DNA of 64,000 nt from Zanthoxylum bungeanum (lineage: Eukaryota > Streptophyta > Magnoliopsida > Sapindales > Rutaceae): contig SKCR01029101.1 of NCBI GenBank assembly GCA_019454045.1, positions 372,001 to 436,000 of the forward strand. The letters are read 5' to 3'. The position numbers and the translations under genes are program-made. Under the pieces are notes generated by a model. It saw only the letters and a program-made list of their open reading frames with translations. It was not told the DNA's origin and made no database searches. This document shows, piece by piece, positions 1 through 10,885 of the stretch (position 1 is its first letter; each line of letters opens with the position of its first letter).

Positions 1-2
1 AT

Positions 3-2720
3 GCAGCAGGCAGAGTATCTGGGTCTCAGGCAGAGTTACAGAAACTTCGGGATCAGGTTGAATCGGTTACCCGCAAGATGAGGGGTAAGAATGAGGATTT
101 GCTGGATTATGACACACTGACTTTCGAGGAACAGTTGCCGGTAAAGTTCAAGATGCCTGATATGGCTAAGTTTAACGGGAATGGGGATCCAAGGGTGCAT
201 CTCCGACAGTTTGTATCAGTTATGAGTTCAGTTGGCTTATCTCAGCGCCAAGTGCAGAAAATGTTTGGAATGTCGCTTGAAGGAGCTCCCGTGGTATGGT
301 ACCACAGTTTGGAGAAGAAAGTGGAGGAAGATTGGAGGGAGTTGGCCGATGCTTTCCTGAAGCAGTATGTCCCTGACTTAGAGATCGATCTGTCACTCCG
401 TGATCTGGAGAATGTTAAGCAGAAAGAAGAGGAGAGTTTTAAGGAGTATGTGGACCGGTGGAGGGGTCAGTTATTGAAAATGAAGACTAGGCCCACAGAG
501 AAGGACCAGATTAAAATGATTATCAAGGGCACCAGGCCCTCTATTTACAGCAATTTGAGGAGGATGACCTCCATGATTACAGACTTTCGGCAGTTGAGGG
601 AGACTGTCATGGACATTGAAGATGAAGAGGCGGAAAATAGAAAATTCTATGGTCTGAACAGGAGGCCCATTGGGGGAACATCGGGAGCAAAGCCCGTTTC
701 TGCTGAGATTTCCGCTAGCCGGAACCGGCAGTTTTCCAACTTGGGAAGACCCATGTCCAAGGTGCTAGAGAAATTGAAGAGGCAATGGCTCTTAAAACCC
801 TTGGAAGCCAAACCATTACCCAATCCCCTACCATCACATTATAACCTAAGCCTTTACTGTCACTTTCACCAACAAAAGGGCCATGACACCGACAACTACG
901 CCCGACTCCGCCATGAAATCCAAGACCTGATAGACTCCAAGAAAATACCTGACCCAGAAACAGAACAGCCTGACACACACAGAAACCTCTTACCCAACTA
1001 CCATGCCGTACCACCACCAGCCTATATGATCAATTCTGGCCTCCCAGAAGACCTTTTCCTGAAATCCTTTCACCCTCAAGCCTTTTGCCTGGGAATCTGG
1101 GATAGTACTAGTGAAGATGAATTTGAGCAGGGAAAAAACTTTTGGCTTGATTTCTCTAGCAGTGATGAGGAAGAAGTAAGGGGAATGACGCGCAATGGTC
1201 GTTTCTACAATGATATGGCGGAAAAGGGTAAGGAAGTTTTGACAGATGGTAGAGAAGTGGTTGAGACTGCAGAAAATACTGAAGGGGATATAATGCTGAG
1301 GCAATTGAGGAAGACTAGAGCACAAGTGAGTATCTGGGAACTGTTATGTGCATCTCGGGAGCATAGGCAGGCTATGGTTGAGGCCTTGAGCAAGATTAAG
1401 GTACCGGAAGACGCCAACCCTGCAATGTTTGTTGGGTCGGTTCAGAAAGAAGCTTTGCAGATATCTTTTTCTGAGAATGAACTCCCGGCGGAGGGGAGAA
1501 ATGATAACAGGCCTCTATTTATCAGGGCTGAGGTGAGGGGCAAGATAACTTCATGTGTAATGGTGGATGACGGTTCGTCCATCAATGTGTGCCCGCTAAA
1601 AATTCTGGCGAGATTGGGTATGAAAGCAACAGACTTGGACCCCTCCAGTATGACTATTAAGGCTTATGATGACAGTAAAAGGGGAGTTGAGGGTACCTTT
1701 GTGGCTATGGTCAAGGTAGGACCGATTGAAGATGAGGTCGAGTTCATAGTACTGGACATCCCGGCTACTTTCGCCTTATTGTTGGGAAGGCCTTGGTTTC
1801 ACAAACTTTGGGGCGTGCCTTCCACTTTGCATCAGATGATCAAGTTCCCGTATGAGGGAGAAGTTGTCACCATCCGGGCTGAGTTAGATAATGTCGTGGC
1901 TGCCTTGGAGATACAACCTTTCATGAGGTTTCAGGTGTCAGCTACTTTTGAGGAGTGGGTGGATCCTAGGGTGGCTAGGATTATGGAGAAAATGAAGTTT
2001 GAGCCAGGTAAAGGTTCAAAATTGCCAGATTTCAGAGGACAGACTACTCGGAAGGGTTTGGGGTACAAGTCTGATGAAGAAAAGCCAAAGGTCAAGAAAA
2101 AGGGCCTGAAACTGATGGAATGTTTTGTGAAAGCTTCAGGATATCAAGGGGAGCCTGAGCCTGTGGAAGTTAATGGAATTGTGGTACCTGGGTTTGAGAT
2201 CTTCCAGGATATGTTAGGTAAGAAGCTGATAGTTGAAGAAATTATGGAGAAAGAAGAAGAGAATTGGGAGGAAGAACTGATGAAGTTGGAGAGCCTGACT
2301 CTGGGAGAGGACGAAAAGCCTGAGGAAGATCTGATTGCAGAGGAAGAAGTGTCTATAGATGATGAAGACATTTACCTTCCTGATTTGTTTGAATGTACTT
2401 CCGCATTATCCAATAATAAAGACATCTCTTTTGCTTACTTGTCTGAGTCATTTCCATTCACACTACACGAATCAAGCATATTTGACATCAGTTCAACCAG
2501 AACTATTGCATTTAACTTGTGTACACTTGAGAACCCCAAGGAAATTCTGATTGCAAGTGAAGTAACCTCCGAAGAGAGGGAGAAACTAGAAGAAGTGTTG
2601 GTCAGATATGCCAAAATATTTGCTTGGTCCTATGAGGACATGCCTGGGGTAGACATAAATATTGCCCAGCACACAATACCAGCTTATCCGAATATGAGAC
2701 CAATAAAACAGAAACTCTGA
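3..2720 (+). pseudogene. gag-pol: T1 gag and aspartic protease section of gag-pol
   Basis: The frame is open from the window's left edge; the first ATG (78) is probably internal, because the 25 codons before it read as plausible gag. Counted from ATG 78: a Tat-type gag domain occupies about residues 20-200 (PDMAKFNGNGDPRVHLRQF; EYVDRWRGQLL). A zinc-finger-like CHFHQQKGHDTDNY lies near 261-274, where the last ligand is Tyr instead of the Cys kept in T2. The protease active site is DDGSS near 497-501, followed by LLGRPWFHK. An acidic linker (about 700-770) leads to the RT N-terminus (AQHTIPAYPNMRPIKQKL). A TGA at 2718, where T2 has CGA, ends this section. The protein would form virus-like particles and cleave the polyprotein. 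Confidence 0.88.
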
Positions 2721-3365
2721 CGGATGAGACCAGAATGGGCTGAGAAAGTCAGAGAGGAAGTTAAGAAACAGATAGATGTGGGGTTCCTGGAAGTAGTAAA
2801 GTATCCTGAATGGTTGGCTAACATAGTACCGGTACCGAAGAAAGATGGGAAGGTCAGAATGTGTGTAGACTACAGGGATCTCAACAAAGCTTGTCCGAAA
2901 GATGATTTTCCTTTGCCGCATATAGATGTTCTGGTTGATAGCGCGGCTTTATCCGCTATGTATTCATTTGCATATGGGTTTTCAGGTTACAATCAGGTTC
3001 TCATGGCTGAGGAAGATAAACACAAGACATCATTTGTTACCGAGTGGGGTACTTTTTGTCACAAGGTAATGCCGTTTGGACTTAAGAATGCGGGAGCTAC
3101 TTATCAGCGGATGGCCACTACACTTTTCCATTACTTGATGCACAAAGAGATTGAGGTGTATGTAGTTGACATGATGGTGAAATTAGAGACAAGGGTTGGG
3201 CATATTGAAGCACTGCAAAGGTTTCTTCAGAGAGTTGACAGATACAATATGAGGCTAAACCCTAAGAAATGTGTGTTTGGGGTGACATCAGGGAAATTGA
3301 TTGGTCATACAGTGAGAATGGGCGGAATAGAGGTAGACTCCGAAAAGATCAAGGCAATCATATAA
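2721..3365 (+). pseudogene. pol: T1 reverse transcriptase, N-terminal part, active site mutated
   Basis: Continues in the same frame after the TGA at 2718. Ty3-type RT motifs in order: VPVPKKDGKVRMCVDYRDLN, ACPKDDFPLPHID, GFSGYNQV, and MPFGLKNAGATYQRM. The catalytic box normally reading YVDD is YVVD (codons 3159-3170, first Asp changed to Val), and the Asp normally before GFSGYNQ is Tyr. RT chemistry needs those aspartates, so this copy could not polymerise even if the stops were read through. A TAA at 3363 (CAG in T2) ends the segment. Confidence 0.88.
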
Positions 3366-4370
3366 ATACCTGCACCGAAGACAGAAAAAGAAGTCAGAGC
3401 ATTCTTGGGGAAGATTCAGTACATCAGTCGGTTCATTGCCAAGTTGACATCGGTATGTGAGCCTATCTTCAAACTGTTGAGAAAAGATCAGCCAGTGAGA
3501 TGGAATGAACAGTGTCAGACAGCCTTCGACAGAATCAGAGAGTACTTGGTAAAGCCACCTGTATTGAAACCTCCGAGACCGGGCAGACCTTTGATATTGT
3601 ATTTGGCTATAGAATCAGAAGCACTGGGGGCAATGATGGTACAGGCAGATGAGACAGGGGTAGAACATGCCGTTTACTATCTGAGTAAGAAGATGCTCCC
3701 GTATGAGGCTCGATATCAGGAGGTTGAGAAGATCTGTCTTGCAGTGGTATGGGCTTCCAGAAAGTTGCGGCATTACTTCCAGTCATACAAGATCCAGGTA
3801 GTGGCAAAGGAGAATCCTCTGAAGTATCCTCATTCGGTGCCTTCACTAGTGGGAAAATTGGGCAGATGGTTGGTATTGCTGACAGAGTTTGACATTAAGT
3901 ATCTCACCTCCAAAGTGATCAAAGGGCAAGCAGTAGCAGAGTTTCTGGCATTGCAACCTGTTGAGGGGGATCAGTATAAGTTTGAATTTCCAGATAAAGA
4001 GATCCAAGCGATAACAGTTCAGAGATGGAAGATGTTTTTTGACGGAGCAGTGAATTACAAGGGAGCCGGAATTGGGATCGTGATAGTGACCCCCGAGGGA
4101 GAGACTTTGCCTTTAGCCAATAGGTTGACATTCAGAGTGACTAATAACATGGCCGAGTATGAAGCATGTGCTTTTGGTTTGACAGCATTGATAGCCTTGA
4201 AGGCTGGGAGTGTGGAAGTCTACAGAGATTCTATGTTGGTAGTCCAGCAGATGCGAGGAGAATGGGAATTGAAAGAAGAACGGTTGAAGCCTTACCTTTT
4301 TCACCTCAGAAAGTTGGCACAGGTTATCCCCGAGTGTAAGTTTCAGCACTTACCGAGAGAAGAGAATTAG
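3366..4370 (+). pseudogene. pol: T1 RT C-terminus, RNase H and archaeal-type second RNase H
   Basis: Same frame as the preceding sections. FLGKIQYISRFIAKLTSV is the RT connection. LYLAIESEALGAMMVQ followed by YLSKKMLPYEARYQEVEK is the gypsy RNase H. WKMFFDGAVNYKGAGIGI, NNMAEYEACAFGL and VYRDSMLVVQQM form the second RNase H, with Asp, Glu and Asp visible. This second domain places the element in the Tat lineage. The Gly usual before the third acidic residue (GDS, kept in T2) is Arg here. A TAG at 4368 ends the segment just before TDALATLA, the last conserved piece of the domain. Confidence 0.87.
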
Positions 4371-5759
4371 ATGACAGATGCATTGGCTACACTTGCAGCG
4401 ACTTGGGAAAATCCAGAAAAGTTAGTGATGATACCGTTGATACTGACAACAGCAAGCAAACCTATTTATGAGATAGAAAGAATTCTGGAAGTTGAGGTCG
4501 ACGATGATAAACCTTGGTTTTATGACATTCAGAGGTATCTGGAACATGGTGAACTCCCGGAAGGGGCAGGCAGAAAAGACAGAATAGCCATCCAGAAGTT
4601 AGCTTCCCAGTATGTGACTTTGAAAGGGGAACTGTACAAGAGGCAAGAAAATGGTATTCAGTTGAAATGTTTGAGAAAAGAAGAAGCTCAGCATGTAATG
4701 GAAGAAATACACGCTGGGGTATGTGGTCCGCACATGAACGGGTTGAATCTGTCCCGCAAGATAGTGAGACAAGGTTTTTATTGGTCAAACATGGAAACAG
4801 ATTGCGCGAAGATGGTGAAGCACTGTCATGACTGTCAAGCACATGGTAATTTGAATCACTTACCGCACACAGAATTGCACGGGTTGTCAGAGTCATGGCC
4901 TTTCTCAGCATGGGGGATTGATATGATTGGGGAAATTCGACCGAATGCATCAAATGGGCATCGCTTCATAGTAGTGGCAGTAGATTACTTCTCGAAGTGG
5001 GTGGAAGCCGAATCATTCCGTAATGTTACAGCAAAGCAGATGGCAAAGTTTATAGCTCGGAACCTCATTTGTCGGTATGGTATGCCGCATCATGTAGTGA
5101 CAGACAACGGGGTCCAGTTTCAAGGAGAGACGAAGGCAATGTTACAGAGGTATGGGATAGGCCACCACAAGTCGTCACCGTACAGGCCGCAGGCAAATGG
5201 GGCAGTTGAGGCAGCCAACAAGACTATAAAGACAATTTTAGCCAAGATGACAGAAAATTGCAGAGATTGGGCTGAGAAATTACCGTATGCTTTGTGGGGG
5301 TACAAAACATCAGTAAGAACAGCAACAGGGGCCTCACCTTACTCTTTGGTCTATGGAATGGAAGCAGTATTGCCGGTAGAAGTGGAAATACGGTCTATGA
5401 GGGTATTAATAGAGGCAGAATTACCGGAACAGGATTATGCCGCACAAAGGTTTGATCAGTTAGCACTATTGGACGAGAATAGAATGAAGTCTTTGTATCA
5501 CATGCAGTTGTATCAGAAGAGACTAGCCCGAGCATTCAATAAGAAAGTGCGTCCTACCAAGATCAGAAAGGGTGATTTGGTACTTAAGCAGTCGAAGCCG
5601 TCGACCACGGATCCGAGAGGGAAATTCATACCTAACTGGGAAGGACCTTATATAGTGCAGAAGGTAATGGGAAATGGGGCAGTGAGGTTATCAGACTTGG
5701 AAGGAAACGAGTTCACCGAGCCGATCAACGTAGACAGATTGAAGCCATACTTTGCCTGA
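4371..5759 (+). pseudogene. pol: T1 integrase, catalytic residues intact
   Basis: An uninterrupted 462-codon frame that continues the polyprotein frame and ends with a natural TGA. Residue numbers count from 4371. The tail of the second RNase H is at 1-10. The His-Cys zinc domain starts at HAGVCGPHMNG (H114) with C152 and C155 (HCHDCQAHG). The catalytic triad is D184 (WGIDMIGE), D245 (VVTDNGVQF) and E280 (NGAVEAANK). The C-terminal domain includes KKVRPTKIRKGDLVL and WEGPYIVQKV. It joins element cDNA to the chromosome. It has no stop or frameshift but is cut off from gag by three upstream stops, so I call it part of a defective polyprotein. Confidence 0.9.
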
Positions 5760-5939
5760 GGGGGAGAAGACCGAGCAGTCACTACGGGAATTAGCAGAAT
5801 ACCTAACCCAACGAAATAAGAAAATCATTCATGCATACATGTAACATTGCATTCTCTTCGTGTTTGTTTTCGTTTTGTGTTCGCAAGTTCGAAGAAATGA
5901 GAAAGCGGCAGAAATGAGACAAGCAGCGTCAGCGCAATT

Positions 5940-6420
5940 TCAGTTTTTGGGATGAGTCCCAAGGGGCGAGGCCCATATCAGCTTGAGGGTGAGGCCCCCA
6001 TTGTCAGTTGTAGTTCCGGGTCGAGGTGCCCAGGGTCGAGGTACCCAGTACATCATCAGTTCGAGGGCGAGGTCCCTATTGTCAGCGGTGTTGGGTCGAG
6101 GTGCCCAGGGTCGAGGTGCCCCCATTGTCAGTTGTAGTTCCGGGTCGAGGTGCCCAGGGTCGAGGTACCCACTACATCATCAGTTCGAGGGTGAGGTCCC
6201 TATAGTCAGCGGTGTTGGGTCAAGGTGCCCAGGGTCGAGGTGCCCCCGTTGTCATTTGTAGTTCGGGTCGAGGTACCCAGGGTCGAGGTACCCACTACAT
6301 CATCAATTCGAGGGCGAGGTCCCTATTGCAGCGGTATTGGGTCGAGGTGCCCCCGTTGATGGTTGTAATTATTGGGACGCGTCCCAGGATCGAGGTCCGC
6401 TGTAGCACCAACTCAGCTCG
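5940..6420 (+). repeat. T1 3'-untranslated tandem repeats rich in GGGTCGAGGTGCCC / GGTACCC
   Basis: Between the integrase stop and the polypurine tract, GGTCGAGGTGCCC and GGTCGAGGTACCC alternate inside a unit of about 120-130 bp that starts at GTTGTAGTTCCGGG. T1 has about three units and T2 about two. The stretch is GC-rich in an AT-rich window. Short open frames across it are repeat artefacts in several frames with no start context, so I treat it as noncoding. Confidence 0.85.
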
Positions 6421-6505
6421 AGGCAGCAGCCGAGCCAGGTAAGTGAAAATGCATTGCATAACTTTGATAGGATTGTTCAAAGTCACACACTGCACAAGTC
6501 CCATC

Positions 6506-6519
6506 AAAGTGGGGGCGAC
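6506..6519 (+). other. T1 polypurine tract
   Basis: AAAGTGGGGGCGAC lies immediately before the LTR start TGTAGGCATCGC. The same tract lies at the same place in T2 (27166-27179). It would prime plus-strand DNA synthesis. Confidence 0.85.
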
Positions 6520-7166
6520 TGTAGGCATCGCATTTTCGCATGTGAAACCCGATGATGAGTCTCAGTTGGAGGCACTACCTTTTTAGCTATGGATATTGCG
6601 GGAAACGGAGGTCGGAAAGGGAAATTCAGAATAATTACGTCATCAAGTTCATTTCACAAGTTCACTGTCTTTGTTAGTGCTGCGTTCGTTACTTTGTTCG
6701 AACGTCGGGCAGATTGCAGACGTTCTTGTAGCATTCTAATTGGTGTTCGAACGGCGTCGGTGTTTCTGGTTTTGCTGCTAGCCTCGCACCCCAGCCCAAT
6801 TAGCCCCCCAAATCCCATAAAACACATCCCAATAATAAAACACATTTAAAACACATGGGAAATTAAATTAAATATTAAATAAAATATTTAAACCATTTAC
6901 CAATAAATAAAACATAAAATATAATCATACCTAATAAAGATAAATCAAATAATTAACTTCCTACCAAACAAAATCACATACTAAATTAAAAAGATGTCAT
7001 GCCTAATTAAAATCAATCATAACAAATTAAATATTTTTCATTCCTAATCTAGCCAAATTTTGTCCCCCATCAAATCTCTTGCTTTCCTTGTCTAACACCA
7101 AATCATATCTCTCTTTAATGCCAAAATCCCTTCCTTCTGAGACAAGGTAGAACCCTAGCCCTTCTC

Positions 7167-7174
7167 TATATAAA
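7167..7174 (+). promoter_or_regulatory. TATA box of the shared Tat LTR
   Basis: CTCTATATAAACAACCCC is conserved in the second Tat LTR (27830-27837) and is followed by an A/C-rich stretch typical of a plant 5' leader. Transcription would start about 30 bp downstream. Confidence 0.65.
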
Positions 7175-7893
7175 CAACCCCTAACCAAGACATTCATCCT
7201 CTGGCTCATACAGATAACTCACACAAAAATCACAACACAAAGAACTTTAGCCACTCACGGCAATAGCAACAAGAAGAACATAAAAAATTCCCTTCATCTC
7301 CTCCACTCCATAACCGAAAATCTCCCCCATACAACAGCCCCCCCCATCACCAAAAATATACCTCCAAACAGCAGCCCAACACACCCCAAACAGCCCTTGA
7401 AACACGCCTGGACAGCAGCCCAAACCACTCCCAAAACAGTCCCTAAAATCCCTTAAAACAGTAATATAAACTGCACTTATAACCCTTGAAATAACCACAC
7501 CAAACTACACTAAAAAACCACGAAAAACACTCGAAACAGTTCGTTGAAACGTCAAAACAGGTGACTTGAACAGTGAGTAGCAAAGCAGAGACCGAAAAGC
7601 AGCAGAGCAGAGACCGAACAGTAGCAGAAAAAAAACCGAACAACAAGCAAAACAGCAAAACAGTGACCTAGGATGCTAAACCAGTGAACCGGAGAAGTTG
7701 GGGAGCTGTACCCTTTCCGACGTCCGTGAAACGCAAGCCCGAAAGTTGGCAAAAAGGTTAGACCTGAGGGTACTTTCCACACCCATCTTTATTTGATTTT
7801 TGTTATTTATTTTGACTGTATTTTAATTATTTGTTGAATCTTGTGTGGGTATGATGCGTGTTGTGGGTATTGGATGAATGAAAGAGTGTCGTC

Positions 7894-7998
7894 TCTTGCG
7901 GTATATAGGATGGAAACCCAGACGTAAATTCCATAGCCGAATCCGAATGGACGGTAGTGTGGTCTGTACTTGGGATACAACTCCACGTACCGCTTGAG
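7894..7998 (+). repeat. 105-bp direct repeat in Tat LTR, partner at 9101-9205
   Basis: Both copies share GGAAACCCAGACGTAAATTC-like sequence followed by GAATGGACGGTAGTG and CTGTACTTGGGAT. They lie about 1.2 kb apart on either side of the LTR tandem arrays. The second Tat LTR has both copies too (near 28557-28663 and 29940-30045), so the duplication predates the two LTRs. Confidence 0.8.
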
Positions 7999-8080
7999 TA
8001 AACGGCACCTTCTTTTGTTTTGTGTTGCTTTGGTTTATTTATTTTTTCGTCACTTGAATTCTGCATGTTTCTTATTTATG

Positions 8081-8613
8081 CATGATCCAATCGAGCGCAT
8101 GGGATTAGTAAGTGGAATGAAAGATCCGCTACGGGGAGGGGTTAAAGCCCTTTACCACGATGTTTTACTGCACCGGTTGATGTGTGTTCGGTTGAATGCA
8201 AGATACGTTCAATCGGGCATACTAAGTTTGATATTATTGCTTTTAATTCTATGTATGCATGATTCAATCGAGCGCATGGGCTTAGTAAGTGCAATGAAAG
8301 ATCCCCTATAGGGAGGGGTTAAAGCCCTTTACCACGATGCTTTGCCGCGCCGATTGATGTGTGTTCGGTTGAATGCAAGATACGTTCAATCGGGCATACT
8401 AAGTCTGATATTATTGTCTTTTTAATTCTTTGTATGCTTGACTCAATCGAGCGCATGGGCTTAGTAAGTGCAATGAAAGATCCCCTATGGGGAGGGGTTA
8501 AAGCCTTTTACCACGATGCTTTGCCGCGCCGGTTGATGTGTGTTTGTTTGAATGCAAGATACGTTTAATCGGACATACTGAGCTTGACATTGTTGACTTT
8601 ATTCTTCGTGTTG
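8081..8613 (+). repeat. Three ~178-bp tandem units in Tat LTR
   Basis: Units start near 8081, 8258 and 8437 at CATGATYCAATCGAGCGCAT and contain GATCCCCTAYGGGGAGGGGT and TTGAATGCAAGATACGTTCA. The corresponding array in the T2 3' LTR (28745-29455) has four units. Confidence 0.9.
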
Positions 8614-8614
8614 C

Positions 8615-8975
8615 ATGCATCAGGTCTGGTTCCGTTCGAACGCGTTCTCGAACACTACACAAATGCGAACCTTCTGTTTACCGTTCGAACGCATTCTCGA
8701 ACGCTACGCGAACGCACACGTACTTTCAGAGTCTCATAATGCATCAGGTCTGGTTCCGTTTGAACGCGTTCTCGAACGCTATACGAACATGAACCTTCTG
8801 TTTACTGTTCGAACGCGTTCTCGAATGCTACATGAACGCACACGCACTTTCTTAGTCTTATCATGCATCAGGGTCTGGTTCCGTTCAAACACGTTCTCAA
8901 ACGCTACACGAACGCGAACCTTCTGTTTACCGTTGGAACGCATTTTCAAACACTACGCGAACGCGCACCGATTGA
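8615..8975 (+). repeat. Array of GTTCGAACGCGTTCTCGAAC-type motifs
   Basis: About three ~123-bp units, each starting GCATCAGGTCTGGTTCCGTT and holding two palindrome-rich motifs. Cores are TTCGAA, GAACGCGTTC and TTCTCGAA. Conserved at 29455-29820 in the second LTR. Confidence 0.85.
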
Positions 8976-9650
8976 ACTGAGTCCTTTTCATCAGATTTCA
9001 TAAATAGTTTTCCTAGTAGCTATCCCCACATGTATGAATACAATGTGTTTAATTTATTACAATTCATATACCTATGTCATGATAACATTTGAGTATTATT
9101 TCTTGTGGTATATCGGATGAAAACCCAGACGTAAATTCCGTAGCCGAATCCGAATGGACGGTAGTGCGGTCTGTACTTGGGATATAATTCCACGTACCAC
9201 TTGAGAAGGTGCTCACATGTGTGCTTGTGTGGTTAGTATGTGTGCTTGTGTTTTCTTGAGTATAATATGCCAATGAAGTTGTATGTTTGTCGCTCCTTTG
9301 ATGTACTTTCAAGCATGCAATCTTAGATGTGAAATATATGTGTAAGTTTTATTTTGTACATGTGAATTTAGAAGCATGATACTCTTGGAAATAAGTGCTA
9401 CTTAAGCATGATTAAATTATTACATTAATCCTTTCATTACAAGTGGCATGAGTAAGGGACCATTCCGAACCCAACGGTTTGAGGTCTTCCCTTGCGAGGG
9501 GTGAGTGCGGCCTTAAATCTCATTTTCCCGGTTCACACCGGGTGGCGACTCCATTATTCTCTGGTTTAGTCCCCCGTGGCTACTCCGTACTCCCGACTGG
9601 GACGCGAGCCCGGGACAGCATGCGTCATCCATTTCCTGTGTCCCACAGTC

Positions 9651-9668
9651 TGGTGACTCCACTGGGGA
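9651..9668 (+). other. T2 primer-binding site, tRNA-Arg type
   Basis: TGGTGACTCCACTGGGGA, three bases after the LTR end. Plant tRNA-Arg(ACG) ends in a sequence complementary to TGGCGACTCCGCTGGGG; this site differs at two CpG positions (CG to TG and CG to CA), as methylated-CpG decay would produce. Tat-lineage elements commonly use tRNA-Arg. Confidence 0.75.
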
Positions 9669-10885
9669 TAGAGAATCGGCCCTGAAATATTGTCTTGTGA
9701 TGTTTGGATTTATGTTTTAATTGAACGTGTCTATAGTAGATAAAGTGAGGGTTTAATCAAAGGCATTTTGAGGCTAGGTAATGGTTTGGTGTCTTCCTTC
9801 ATTCACTACCTTTCTAGAAGGAAAAGCTGTGAAGGCACCTAGATAGCCATCTACTCGTAGCCTATTGTGATGGACTAATTTGGAGGACTCGTTGTTTATT
9901 CCTGACACCAAGCGATAAGAGCCTAAGAGGCTTGGGTATTTAAGTGAACCTCGCTCCACCTTCCCTCTGGGGAATCTACAACGGGAAATCCATTTGACAG
10001 TCCGTCACACACCATAGCTCATTGGCACGTACCTTAGTGTATAAAAAAGGGTGCGCTCACTTGGTTGCTCGAACCCTTGAGTGGGGAGACCTAGTTGTGG
10101 GCCATCCTTCGCCGGTGAGAGCCTTTGTCTATATTGTTGCTAAACCACCCATAGACCGGGTTGGCTAAAGTAACAATTTTTTCCTTGAATATGTGCTTGT
10201 GGACCATCATCATTTGGATGTAGTTGGACTATTGTCAGAAATGCGGACTTGCTGGGCCATTTAAACTGGGGCGAGTTCGTACCTTATGACTATTAGGCCC
10301 GAAGCTTCTGAAATGTTGATGGGCCATTATGTAGAAATTATTACGTTATGTTTGCATTATCTTTCTTCTATGCTTGTGTTTGGGAACATCGTCATTTGGA
10401 TCCATTTGGACCATTTGTCATGGGATATGGGCTTGTTGGGCCATTTAAACTGGGACAAGAACGTATTTCATGACTGTTGGGCCAAAGGCGTCTAAGTGTT
10501 GATGGGCCACTTTGTGCTTGTGTTCGGAACATTACCATTTGGATTTAGTTGGGCTCATTGTCATAAGATGTGAACTCGTTAGGCCATTTAAACTTGGATG
10601 GGTTCGCTCCTGTGACAATTAGCCCGAATGATTCTAAAATGGTGACAGGCCGATTTGTTTGAAAATTTTAATTGATTTAATATGTTATATATGTTACATG
10701 CATCTCATGCACCTCATGCATACATATATCATCTTAACACCCTCTATGTCTCAAAAAGACATCATAGATACCGTTTGGGTTAGAGAATGGACAAGGCTCA
10801 TTAAAAGAACAATAACAGTCATGAGTGAATCTGGTAATGAGGTATCCCGAAACTTCGGGATCAGGTTGAGTCGGTTACCCGCAAG
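9669..10885 (+). other. T2 5' leader with ~170-bp repeats
   Basis: No coding region seen. From about 10190 to 10650, roughly three imperfect copies of a ~170-bp unit carry GGGCCATTTAAACT, TTGTGTTTGGGAACAT and CATTTGGAT. A perfect 7-bp stem with AACT loop (ATCCCGA/TCGGGAT, 10844-10861) lies just before gag. T1 lacks the left arm of that stem. Confidence 0.7.

Larger units (their letters stand above)
1..9647 (+). mobile_element. Ty3/gypsy Tat-lineage LTR retrotransposon T1 (5' end outside window)
   Basis: Order seen: gag, protease, RT, RNase H, a second archaeal-type RNase H, integrase, a repeat-rich 3' untranslated stretch, a polypurine tract and a 3.1-kb LTR. RT before integrase defines Ty3/gypsy; the extra RNase H before integrase is a hallmark of the plant Tat lineage (Ogre/Retand relatives). 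The 5' LTR and the start of gag lie left of the window. The 3' LTR is followed at once by a tRNA-Arg-type primer site and a second internal region, so it also serves as the 5' LTR of T2. Three in-frame stops and a mutated RT active site make T1 defective. Confidence 0.9.
6520..9647 (+). repeat. Tat LTR shared by T1 (3') and T2 (5')
   Basis: 3,128 bp. It starts TGTAGGCATCGC after the polypurine tract and ends TGTCCCACA three bases before the primer site. The homologous LTR at 27180-30487 starts and ends the same way. It contains a TATA box at 7167, an A/C-rich stretch (7200-7700), a 105-bp motif present twice, three ~178-bp tandem units and a GTTCGAACGCG array. No coding region is supported. 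Confidence 0.9.

Noticed and set aside
23..60. Window start as a host exon
   Set aside because: The open codons before ATG 78 read on into gag in the same frame, so they are the upstream part of gag.
5952..6442. Overlapping short frames in the GGTCGAGG repeats
   Set aside because: Open in several frames and both strands as expected for GC-rich repeats; no start context or homology.
8081..8975. Regularly spaced repeats resembling a CRISPR array
   Set aside because: Units are long, near-identical tandem repeats inside a plant LTR, with no unique spacers.
9479..9685. Small frame at the end of the Tat LTR
   Set aside because: It crosses the LTR/primer-site boundary, has no domain and no support as a gene.
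10844..10861. Perfect 7-bp stem-loop before T2 gag as a regulatory hairpin
   Set aside because: T1 lacks the left arm at the equivalent place, so it is probably fortuitous.
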